Source: Salana multivorans
GTDB lineage: Bacteria > Actinomycetota > Actinomycetes > Actinomycetales > Beutenbergiaceae
Length of the DNA stretch: 64,000 bases
Direction: 5' to 3'
Assembly (NCBI RefSeq): GCF_003751805.1
Contig: NZ_RKHQ01000001.1
Location: 1,364,001 to 1,428,000, forward strand
Shown: positions 40,758-47,894 of the stretch, piece by piece
How positions within the stretch are numbered: position 1 is the stretch's first letter
How the letters are laid out: each line of letters opens with the position of its first letter
Program-made: the position numbers and the translations under genes
The notes under the pieces: generated by a model
What the model was told of the DNA's origin: nothing
The model's database searches: none
The model's input: the letters and a program-made list of their open reading frames with translations, nothing else

Positions 40758-40877
40758 ATGAAGAAGCTGCTCGTACTCGCCGTCGTTGCGGGGCTTGGCT
40801 ACCTCGTGTGGCGTGAGCTCTCAGCCGAGAAGGCCGAGCGGGAGCTCTGGCGCGAGGTGACCGACCCGATCTCCTGA
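40758..40877 (+). CDS. DLW-39 family micro-protein
   Basis: 39-residue protein starting MKKLLVLAVVAGLGYLVWRE, with a hydrophobic helix followed by a charged tail (AEKAERELWREVTDPIS). Length, N-terminus and the ELW...TDP ending match the actinobacterial DLW-39 family, which is found exactly here between tRNA-Ile and tRNA-Ala. GAGGAGG lies 10 bp before the ATG. It is a predicted single-pass membrane protein of unknown function. It is below the usual length cut-off and easily missed. Confidence 0.9.
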   Translation: MKKLLVLAVVAGLGYLVWRELSAEKAERELWREVTDPIS

Positions 40878-40928
40878 CGGGACGTCCGGTCGAACCGCTG
40901 GATCGTCGAGGTCGACGGACCGGCACCG

Positions 40929-41001
40929 GGGGCCATGGCGCAATTGGTAGCGCACCTGCTTTGCAAGCAGGGGGTTACGGGTTCGAGTCCCGTTGGCTCC
41001 A
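40929..41001 (+). tRNA. alaT: tRNA-Ala (TGC)
   Basis: 73 nt cloverleaf: acceptor GGGGCCA with TGGCTCC (one G-T pair), anticodon arm CCTGC-TTTGCAA-GCAGG with TGC at 40962-40964, T-arm ACGGGTTCGAGTCCCGT, discriminator A at 41001. CCA is encoded (41002-41004), unlike in tRNA-Ile. Confidence 0.97.
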
Positions 41002-41018
41002 CCACCAGCCCCAGGTCA

Positions 41019-41049
41019 GAGGCCGTTTCCCGACGAGGGAGGCGGCCTC
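41019..41049. terminator. hairpin between tRNA-Ala and tsnR
   Basis: Stem of 13 pairs (two G-T): GAGGCCGTTTCCC (41019-41031), loop GACGA, GGGAGGCGGCCTC (41037-41049). It lies 15 bp after the tRNA 3' end and downstream of the convergent tsnR gene, so it can serve both. Confidence 0.6.
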
Positions 41050-41103
41050 GTTCCGTGCCCGTGACCTCGACGCGGTCGGCCAGCCCGCGCCACCCGAGCC
41101 GCG

Positions 41104-41931
41104 CTACCCGAGCCCGCGTTCGTAGAGGGCGATCCCAGCCGCGACGGAGACGTTGAGCGACTCCGCCCGTGGCGTCATCGGGATGGCGTAGTGACGGGTC
41201 GCGACGGCCGCCAGGTCGGGTGACACCCCGTCACGTTCGCCTCCCAGGACGAGCGCGAGGCGTTCCTCGACCCGACGGATGGTGCTGAGCGGCGCGGCGG
41301 CGTCGGCCGAGAGAGCCGCAACCGTGAGCCGTTCCTGCCGGATGAAGTCGATGCACTCCGCGCGGCGAGCGAGAACGACCGGCGTCGCGAACACCAGGCC
41401 GCGGCTGGCACGGACGAGACGACGGTCGAGCGTCGTGCGGAGCCCGCTGTCCAGCAGGACGACGCCCGCCGCGCCGAGCGCGCAGGCCGTGCGCGTGATC
41501 GCGCCGATGTTGCCGACGATCCGCACCCCGTCCAGCACGACGACGTCGCCCGCGGCGCCGGCGAGGTCGCGCAGCCTCGGCGGTCGCGGAGCGTGCGCGA
41601 GGGCGAACACGCGGGCGCTCCTCCGCTCACCGAACAGCGTGCGGGTCACGGTCTCGTCGAGGACATGGAGCGGCACGTCCGGGCCGACGCCGACGGGCGC
41701 CGGGAGTCCACCGTCGATCGCCGCTCCGGTGACGTACAGGCTGTCCAGCGCGATCCCGCACGCGAGTGCCTGCTCGATGTTCTCGGTGTCGTCGATCAGG
41801 AAGACGCGCGGTCGTCCGGAGCGAGCGCGCAGGACGTCGGCGACGCGTCGCACGGCCGGGTGGCGCGTGTCATCGATCGCGTGCACCGTCTCCCGTGCAG
41901 GCTCCGCCACCTCGATCGCCGTTGCCACCAT
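41104..41931 (-). CDS. tsnR: TsnR-type 23S rRNA 2'-O-methyltransferase (thiopeptide resistance)
   Basis: 275-residue SPOUT (SpoU) methyltransferase. Residues 1-100 form the substrate-binding domain (TRHPAVRRVADVLRARSGRP, FLIDDTENIEQAL). The catalytic domain shows GDVVVLDGVRIVGNIGAITR, RRLVRASRGLVFATPVVLARR and the knot motif ESLNVSVAAGIALYER. These align closely with thiostrepton- and nosiheptide-resistance methylases, which methylate A1067 (E. coli numbering) of 23S rRNA and block thiopeptide binding; ordinary SpoU enzymes are less similar. It lies 75 bp downstream of a TipA-type regulator, with a MerR-style promoter 8 bp before the ATG and no Shine-Dalgarno sequence, so it is probably translated from a leaderless message. 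A housekeeping target cannot be excluded without assay. Confidence 0.83.
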   Translation of the reverse strand: MVATAIEVAEPARETVHAIDDTRHPAVRRVADVLRARSGRPRVFLIDDTENIEQALACGIALDSLYVTGAAIDGGLPAPVGVGPDVPLHVLDETVTRTLFGERRSARVFALAHAPRPPRLRDLAGAAGDVVVLDGVRIVGNIGAITRTACALGAAGVVLLDSGLRTTLDRRLVRASRGLVFATPVVLARRAECIDFIRQERLTVAALSADAAAPLSTIRRVEERLALVLGGERDGVSPDLAAVATRHYAIPMTPRAESLNVSVAAGIALYERGLG

Positions 41932-41938
41932 CCACGCC

Positions 41939-41969
41939 AGCGTGCGGCCTGACGCGACGTCAGGGTCAA
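41939..41969 (-). promoter_or_regulatory. TipA-type promoter/operator of tsnR
   Basis: Minus strand: -35 TTGACC (41969-41964), a 19 bp spacer and a -10-like CACGCT (41944-41939). The spacer holds the dyad CCTGACG-TCG-CGTCAGG (41964-41948), which abuts the -35. A 19 bp spacer with a dyad inside it is the hallmark of MerR-family-activated promoters. As I remember it, the Streptomyces tipA promoter has CCTCACGTCACGTGAGG at the same place, and its half-sites are nearly the same. The -10 ends 7 bp before the tsnR ATG, so the transcript should start at or next to the start codon. Confidence 0.75.
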
Positions 41970-42006
41970 GTCGCTGCTGGTGTGGTCACTCCAGGCCGGT
42001 CCCCCG

Positions 42007-42867
42007 TCACGCCCAGACAGCGCCGTCGGGATCGACGCCGTGGAGCCGCGCGTTCGCGTCGATGATCTCGGCCAACCAGTCGGCGAGGCCCGGTTCCCGG
42101 GCATCGAGGGTCGCGGCGAAGCGCTCGTCCTGGACGTAGAGGCGTCCCAGGCAGACCTGCATCGAGTGGGTGCAAGCGAAGAGCTGGCCGACCATCGCGC
42201 GATGCCGCTCGGCGAGCTGGTTCGCCGCCTCGCTGCCCGGCGCGACACCGGTGCGCTTCGCGTCGGCCAGCTCGGTGTAGAGGGTCTCGCCGTCCTCCCG
42301 CACTCGATGGCGGTCGGCCTCGGACAGCACGGCCACGTTCTCCTCGAACTGGGCCCACTCGTCGGAGTCACCCCAGCGCCCACGTGCTTCGTCCGCCCAG
42401 TCCTCGCGCCAGCCCCGCCCGAAGATCTGCGCCTGCTGCTGCGCGGTCAGGACCGCCCCGGCGGTGCGGGAAGCAAGCACCTGCTCCACGGCCTCGGCCA
42501 TCCGGCGGAGCCGCAGGATGCGTTCTTCGAGCAGGTCCAGCTGCCGGCGGAGCTGTCCCGTCTCGTCGACGGTGGGATCGTCCAGGAGAGCGGCGATCGT
42601 CGTGAGGCTGAAGCCGAGCTCCTGGTAGACCAGCACGCGGTGGATGCGGGCGACGTCCCGCGCCGAGTAGGCGCGGTACCCGGCGCTCGTGCGCTCCTGG
42701 GCGTGGACCAGGCCGACCGAGTCCCAGTGGTGCAGTGTCCTGACGCTGATCCCGACGAGCGACGCAACCTCGCCGATGGTCAGTCCCTCCGCGGCGGGCG
42801 CGACAGGTTCACCGGCGGGGCCGACGTGGAGCCACGGCGTCATCGACTCGGGCACGTTCACGTCCAC
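42007..42867 (-). CDS. tipA: TipA-family MerR regulator (thiopeptide sensor)
   Basis: 286-residue regulator. After a 28-residue extension comes a MerR DNA-binding domain (TIGEVASLVGISVRTLHHWD, residues 30-49; YRAYSARDVARI; YQELGFSL), a dimerisation coiled coil (105-133) and a TipAS effector domain (about 145-286). TipAS binds thiopeptides covalently through two cysteines spaced by seven; Cys232 and Cys239 in FACTHSMQVCLG keep that spacing and context (TipAL: Cys207, Cys214). The surrounding RWGDSDEW, YVQDERF and EPGLADWLAEIIDANA also match. The start GTG 42867 has AAGGAG 6 bp upstream. It is upstream of tsnR on the same strand; drug binding should switch on the tsnR promoter. Confidence 0.88.
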   Translation of the reverse strand: MDVNVPESMTPWLHVGPAGEPVAPAAEGLTIGEVASLVGISVRTLHHWDSVGLVHAQERTSAGYRAYSARDVARIHRVLVYQELGFSLTTIAALLDDPTVDETGQLRRQLDLLEERILRLRRMAEAVEQVLASRTAGAVLTAQQQAQIFGRGWREDWADEARGRWGDSDEWAQFEENVAVLSEADRHRVREDGETLYTELADAKRTGVAPGSEAANQLAERHRAMVGQLFACTHSMQVCLGRLYVQDERFAATLDAREPGLADWLAEIIDANARLHGVDPDGAVWA

Positions 42868-43133
42868 CTCCGGCTCCTTCCCTGTCCGCGCCTGCTCATG
42901 TCGGTCTCGAGGATCACCCCACTATCCCAGCCGGCCGTCGCGTCCGGGAGCGAGGTCGGTCACCGGCGCCTGACCGCCACCTCGCGACGACGGGAGGACC
43001 GCCAGCGATGGCGATACCCTGCTGATCGGTCGACGACTCGCCCCGCCGGTGTCGTCGGCCGGGTCGGGCACGGTCCGTGCGGGGCAGCAGCGACTCCGAC
43101 CACCGGCACGATGCGCCACGAGGGGAACGACCG

Positions 43134-43370
43134 ATGACTGAGCGCCCGTCGCTCGATCCGGGCCGGATGAAGCCGCCGTTCTCGGACGAGCTGCGCCGGT
43201 TCCTGGCCCGGGGCTGGGGCGAGCGCGCCCCGCTCGGTCCCGGCGACGCGGCCGCGGCCACCGCCGCGGCGCGACGACGCGAGCGCCTGTCCGAGCGGTT
43301 TCCCGGGGAGCGTCTCGTCCTGCCCGCCGGCCGGCTCGTGACCCGCGCGAACGACACCGACTACGCCACC
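43134..43370 (+). pseudogene. N-terminal fragment of an Xaa-Pro aminopeptidase gene
   Basis: About 79 codons of an aminopeptidase P-type gene: start MTERPSLDPGRMKPPFSDEL, then RRFLARGWGERAPLG, RRRERLSERFPGERLVLPAG and RANDTDY, which is where the N-terminal domain of PepP normally continues with a Phe-Arg-Pro-Gly segment. Instead the frame runs into unrelated Pro/Ser-rich codons (TGPPPPPTAS) and stops at 43520. The whole metal-binding pitta-bread domain is gone. ATG 43134 has GGGGAACGACCG upstream. The end coordinate is approximate (junction 43362-43376). Confidence 0.8.
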
Positions 43371-43753
43371 GGACCTCCGCCGCCGCCGACCGCGAGCTGC
43401 AGCGACTGCGCGGCGACGCCGGGGTCCGGATCGCGCTGGACGACTTCGGCCGCGACTCCTCCACGCTCGTCTCGATCGTCCGCTATCCGCTGGACGTGCT
43501 CAAGCTCGACCGGACGCTGACCCTCGACCTGGTCGAGCGCAAGCCGCAGCTCGTCGTCGAGTCGATCGCGCTGCTCACGGACCGGCTCGACGTCGAGATG
43601 GTCGCCGAGGGCGTGGAGGACGACGAGACGTGCGAGCTGCTGCGTGCGATCGGGGTGCGCTACATGCAGGGCTACCGGTTCGGGACGGCGCTGCCGGCCG
43701 CGGCGATGGCCGAGCGGCTCACGACGCACGGGCTGCTCGCCCGGCTGCCCTAG
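43371..43753 (+). pseudogene. C-terminal fragment of an EAL-domain (c-di-GMP phosphodiesterase) gene
   Basis: Read in a different frame from the aminopeptidase fragment: DRELQRLRGDAGVRIALDDF, then GRDSSTLVSIVRYPLDVLKLDR, VVESIALLTDRLDVEMVAEGVED, ETCELLRAIGVRYMQGYRFG and a stop at 43753. These are the last third of an EAL domain: the DDFG loop, the LKLD strand, the EGVE motif and the Q-G-Y-FG end. The EAL motif itself and the N-terminal half are missing. It has no start codon with a ribosome-binding site (ATG-like starts appear only inside), so it is dead coding sequence left by a deletion. Confidence 0.8.
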
Positions 43754-43790
43754 CGTCGCGTCGCCGGCGTCTGCCCCGGCGGCCGCCGCG

Positions 43791-45332
43791 TCACCCGCCC
43801 AGCAGCGCGGCGATCTCCTCCTGCGTGAGGACCCGCCACGGCGAGGCGCCCGGGTCGGCCTGGCCGGCGGCCGGGCTGTCGCCCTGCGTCCACCACCGCG
43901 CCTCGTAGGCCACGTCGTCGAGCAGGACGCGCTCGCCGGCCTGGTAGACCGCGGCCGGGTCCCACGTCGGGTAGAAGTCGGCCGGCAGCCGGAGCTGCGG
44001 CCGGGGCGTCTCCCCCGGCAGCACCGGGCCGATGAGCCGCCACGGGTTGTCCGCCGGGGCGAGGCTCGGGTCGTCCGGCTGCGCCCCCTGCGTCCACCAC
44101 GCGGCGACGTAGACGTTCCGACGCCAGACGACGCGCGTGTCGGCCGGGTAGGAGGCCTCGGCCGTCCAGACGGGGTACGGGCTGGTCGCGGGGTCGTCGG
44201 TCAGGTCCTCGGGGTGCACCGTCGGCGTCGAGGTCGGCTGCGGCGACCCGCCGTCCGGCGCTCCGGTGAACCCCGCGCCGAGGACGTCGGCGAACCGCTC
44301 GTCGCCCTGCTCGACCCCGCTGCAGGAGTCGGACACGACGGACAGGTCGTCGTACGCGGGTGCGCACGTGCGGTCCCGGTTCGCCGACCACATCGACACG
44401 CGCCCGAGCTGGACCTCGGTGGCGAAGGCGTGGAGGCGACGCGCGTCGTCGAGCGTCACCACCTCGGTCGGGGTGTCGTTCTGGCCGATCATGGGGGTCG
44501 CGCCGACCATCCGCCAGGCCGTCCGGTCCATCACCGGCTCGCCCCGGTCGGCGAGGATCGCCATGAGCTGGCGGTGCGTGGCGCGCAGCGCCTGGACGGC
44601 GGTGCCGGCCGGGTCGGCGGCGGCCGCCGCGCCGGTGAGGTTCATCGTCATCGCGTTGACACCGGCGAGGACGACGCCGGCATCGAGGAACGCGCGCACC
44701 GTCGCGACGCCGTCCGGGGTCAGGCCGTCGGCGCCGACGGGAAGCGTGAGCCAGACGGGCAGCGGTCCGTCGTGCTCCTCCTGGACCCGCGCGACGGCCT
44801 CGGCGCGCCGGGTGCGCGAGGCGGCGTCGGCGAGCGCCGGACCCTCGACGTCGAGGTCGATCGCCGCCGGCCGGTAGCGCTCGACGACGGCGCCGTACTG
44901 GGCCGCGAGGTCGTCGACGGTGGGGCAGGCGAGGGCCAGCTCGGTGCTGGCCTCGCCGCCGAAGGAGACGACGACGTCGCCGCCGGACTGCCGCAGCCGG
45001 GCGATCCGGCGGTCGAGGTCGAGGTCGTCGCGCGCCTCCTCCAGCGAGTGGAAGGTGCCCCAGCTCGCCTCGCAGGTCGTGGGGTCGGCCGCGACGACGA
45101 AGCCGAGCACGACGTTCCGGTCGGCCGGACCGGTCGGGTTCTCGAACGCGTGCACCGGCGTCGCCGTCACGTCGACGTAGGCGCCGAACCACGGCTGGCT
45201 GCGCTCGGCCTGCTGCGTGTCCTCCCACGTGCGCATGCCGAGGACGCCGGCCGTCGCGAGCGCGGCGACGACCGCGAGGAGGATCGTGAGCCGGACGGGG
45301 GAGAGCCGGCGTCCCGGGAATCGCTTCGACAT
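43791..45332 (-). CDS. membrane-anchored GH18 chitinase-like protein with two CBM5/12 domains
   Basis: 513-residue protein. An N-terminal membrane segment (LTILLAVVAALATAGVLGM, residues 14-32) anchors or exports it. The GH18 barrel has the substrate strand DVVVSFGGEAS and the catalytic DLDVE (DxDxE) in AAIDLDVEGPAL; the last Glu is the expected acid. Two C-terminal carbohydrate-binding modules of the CBM5/12 type follow a Thr/Pro linker: YPVWTAEASYPADTRVVWRR...AAWWTQG and YPTWDPAAVYQAGERVLLDD...ARWWTQG. It is 26 bp downstream of a GT2 synthase on the same strand, so it probably trims or releases the polymer that enzyme makes. Start ATG 45332 with GAGGACC upstream. Confidence 0.83.
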   Translation of the reverse strand: MSKRFPGRRLSPVRLTILLAVVAALATAGVLGMRTWEDTQQAERSQPWFGAYVDVTATPVHAFENPTGPADRNVVLGFVVAADPTTCEASWGTFHSLEEARDDLDLDRRIARLRQSGGDVVVSFGGEASTELALACPTVDDLAAQYGAVVERYRPAAIDLDVEGPALADAASRTRRAEAVARVQEEHDGPLPVWLTLPVGADGLTPDGVATVRAFLDAGVVLAGVNAMTMNLTGAAAAADPAGTAVQALRATHRQLMAILADRGEPVMDRTAWRMVGATPMIGQNDTPTEVVTLDDARRLHAFATEVQLGRVSMWSANRDRTCAPAYDDLSVVSDSCSGVEQGDERFADVLGAGFTGAPDGGSPQPTSTPTVHPEDLTDDPATSPYPVWTAEASYPADTRVVWRRNVYVAAWWTQGAQPDDPSLAPADNPWRLIGPVLPGETPRPQLRLPADFYPTWDPAAVYQAGERVLLDDVAYEARWWTQGDSPAAGQADPGASPWRVLTQEEIAALLGG

Positions 45333-45358
45333 GGTGGTCCTCGAGTGGTGGCCCCAGC

Positions 45359-47617
45359 TCAGCGGGGGCTGACCCGTCGGCGCAGGTCGTTCTTGCGGGC
45401 GACGTCCCGGCCGAGCCGCCGGTCGCCGTGGTAGAGGATGCCCTCCCAGTCGACGGGGCGCGGCGCCCCGTCCGTCGCGGCGCTGCGGTCCCCGGACGGC
45501 GCGGCTGGTCGCCTCGCCGGCCGCTCCGGGACGTAGAGCCAGCCGACGATCCCGAGCGCGACGTCGACGATGGAGCTGCGGATGCCGATGTAGGCGACGA
45601 TCGCCCACGCGCACAGGACGGCGTTGATCGCGGCGAACGCGGCGTTGCCCCAGTTGTGGGCGGTGAGGTCGCGGTAGAAGGTGACGGCCGAGAACGCGAC
45701 GATGACGTAGGGCACGAGCACGTAGATGGCCGGCGCGGCCGTGCGGCTGCGGACCTTCGGCGTGCGGGCGAACGGGATCTTCGTGTTGGTCATCGCCTGC
45801 TGGAGGGACTTCAGCGTCCCGGCCAGGTTGACGGCGAGCAGCACGAGGTTGAACCCGTAGATCCGCAGCACGTCGCTCGCGCGGTGCCCGCTGTCGCGCA
45901 GGTCGGCGGCCATGCAGAGGAAGTAGGGCGCGGCGGCCCCGATGACCCACGCGCTGAGCAGCCGGCTGTCGTAGGGATACGCGAGCAGGAAGACGAGCCC
46001 GACGCTGGCCCACGCGATCGACGCCATGTAGTTGACGCGGAGCATGACCTCCCGGCGCAGGACCGGCTCGCGGCGGAAGCGGCGCTCGCGGAGCTGGCGC
46101 GACAGCTTGGGCAGGATGAGAAGGCCGCCGTCGGCCCAGCGCCGCCGCTGGACGATGAGCGAGCCGAAGTCGGGCGGGGTCGCGCTGTAGCTGAGCCGCT
46201 CGGGGTAGTTGACGAGCCGCCAGCCGTGCGTGCCGAGGTCGATGCTCGACTCGGTGTCCTCGATGACGGTGCGGTCCTGGATGTAGGTGGCGACCTCGAA
46301 GCCGCCGACGGTCTGCCGCTCCACGATGTCCTCGAGCGCCCGCCGGCGGATGACGGCGTTCGCCCCGACCCAGAACGTGGCGTCGTAGTAGGTGAGGCCC
46401 TGGTGGAGGATGTGCTGGACGTCGGTCGTCGCGCCGGCGATCCGCTCGATGCGGCTCGGGGCGCCGCGGTAGGCGGAGTACGGCGTCTGGGCGACGGCGA
46501 CGCGCTCGTTGCCCGGCTCCTCCAGGAGGTGGACGAGCCGGACGCAGTAGTCCCGCAGCAGCATCGAGTCGGCGTCGAGCGTGAGCAGGTACTCCGTCCC
46601 CGGCACGTCGAGGTCGCACGGCTCGCCGTCGGGGGTCGGGACCAGGACGTCGCCGTCGGCCGTCCGCTCGACGCTCCACCGCCGCCCCATGAGGCCGATG
46701 TAGGCGTTGAGGTTCATCGCCTTGTTCGCCTCGTGCGAGAGGGAGGCGTACCGCTTGCGCTCGAACGAGGTGAGCTCGGCGGTGAAGATCCGCACGAGGC
46801 GGTCCTGGAGCTGCTGGACCCGCTCGGGCGGCGGCGATGCGCCCTGGTCGAGCGCGCCGTCGAGGGCGATCCGGGTCAGCCGCAGGTCGCCGGCGAGGCC
46901 GACCAGGACGCGGTCGGCGAAGAACGCGTCCATGTGGTCCGTCATCGGGTGCGCGTCGGCCTTGGCCTCGAGCCAGTCGGCGGCGAACTCGTGGTCGTCG
47001 GCGACGCGGGCGAGCGTCGCGGCGTCGACCCGGTCCTCACCGGCCGCGGCGGCGCGCGCCAGCTCGGCGCGCAGCAGCTCGGCCCCGGCGGCGAGCCGGG
47101 CGCGGGGCTCCTCCAGCTCGGTGGCGATCCGCGCGGGCAGGTCGCGGGCGAACTGGAGCAGCTCCCGGTCGCGCGGGTCGCCGGGATCGGGCGGGTCGTC
47201 GACGAGCAGCACGATCCGCTTGGCCGGGAACTCCTGGAGCGCCGCCGACCACATCGTCTTGGTCAGGACGTCCGGCTCCTCGCGGTAGGACGGGACGAGG
47301 ACGGTGATCGCGTGGGCGTAGTCGCCGGCGAAGTGCTGGTCCAGCGGTCCGCGGGGCACGCGCACGTGGTCCCGGAACCGGTAGAGGGCGCCCTGGCGCG
47401 CGGTCAGGTACATGAGCGCCGAGAACGTGAGGAAGGTGACGACGAGCAGGTAGGACACGGCCTCGAGCACGAACCGGAGCGTCCGGGCGTCGCCCTCGAT
47501 GAACTCGCGCATGACGGTCGTGACGACGTACATCGACCACGCGCCGACCGTGACGAGGATGGCGACCCTGCCCAGCACGATCTTCCTGGTCGAGGGCCGG
47601 TCGTGCATGATCGCCAT
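45359..47617 (-). CDS. processive family 2 glycosyltransferase (cellulose/chitin synthase-like)
   Basis: 752-residue membrane glycosyltransferase. Two N-terminal membrane helices (about 10-30 and 43-65) precede the GT2 domain, which has ITVLVPSYREEPDVL, the metal-binding TLDADSM, the acceptor-side IEDTESSIDLGTHGW and the processivity motif QRRRW. Four or five further helices and a cytoplasmic tail follow. About 190 residues inserted between the first nucleotide-binding motif and DxD are rich in Ala/Arg/Leu and helical. The set of motifs predicts synthesis and export of a beta-linked polysaccharide; the sugar is not known, but the GH18 partner suggests N-acetylglucosamine. ATG 47617 chosen; ATG 47608 is equally possible. 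Confidence 0.82.
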   Translation of the reverse strand: MAIMHDRPSTRKIVLGRVAILVTVGAWSMYVVTTVMREFIEGDARTLRFVLEAVSYLLVVTFLTFSALMYLTARQGALYRFRDHVRVPRGPLDQHFAGDYAHAITVLVPSYREEPDVLTKTMWSAALQEFPAKRIVLLVDDPPDPGDPRDRELLQFARDLPARIATELEEPRARLAAGAELLRAELARAAAAGEDRVDAATLARVADDHEFAADWLEAKADAHPMTDHMDAFFADRVLVGLAGDLRLTRIALDGALDQGASPPPERVQQLQDRLVRIFTAELTSFERKRYASLSHEANKAMNLNAYIGLMGRRWSVERTADGDVLVPTPDGEPCDLDVPGTEYLLTLDADSMLLRDYCVRLVHLLEEPGNERVAVAQTPYSAYRGAPSRIERIAGATTDVQHILHQGLTYYDATFWVGANAVIRRRALEDIVERQTVGGFEVATYIQDRTVIEDTESSIDLGTHGWRLVNYPERLSYSATPPDFGSLIVQRRRWADGGLLILPKLSRQLRERRFRREPVLRREVMLRVNYMASIAWASVGLVFLLAYPYDSRLLSAWVIGAAAPYFLCMAADLRDSGHRASDVLRIYGFNLVLLAVNLAGTLKSLQQAMTNTKIPFARTPKVRSRTAAPAIYVLVPYVIVAFSAVTFYRDLTAHNWGNAAFAAINAVLCAWAIVAYIGIRSSIVDVALGIVGWLYVPERPARRPAAPSGDRSAATDGAPRPVDWEGILYHGDRRLGRDVARKNDLRRRVSPR

Positions 47618-47894
47618 CGGCGCGGTCCCGCGCTCGGCACCCACCTGACGCCGTGGCGCGCGCGTCCCAGCGCGTTCCCTCACTCGCCCAGCCCCTCGTC
47701 CGGGCGCAACGCCCTCGGTCCCCTCCCGAGCCCGCAACCCGGTCAAAAGACGCTACCACGGAGCGTCAGCACCGGTCAGGGAAACGGTGGCGTCGATTGA
47801 TGGCCGACGGTGGCTGATCTCGCGCTGGGGTGATCGTGGGCGTGGGGCCGCCGGGGTGCTACCGGATCGCTCCGGGGTGCGCGAGAGTGGGGCG

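Noticed and set aside
40929-41004. tRNA-Ala 3' end as an attachment site for an integrated element
   Set aside because: No second copy of the 3' sequence and no integrase gene were seen downstream in the window.
40935-41156. Open frame starting MAQLVAHLLCKQG over tRNA-Ala, and the opposite-strand frame MVEPTGLEPVTPCLQSRC (40799-41005)
   Set aside because: Both are classic translations of a tRNA gene read as protein; the cloverleaf explains the sequence.
42957-42974. Dyad GGTCA-ccggcgcc-TGACC upstream of tipA as a TipA operator
   Set aside because: Arms are only 5 bp, the core differs from the tsnR operator, and no -35/-10 pair with 19 bp spacing surrounds it.
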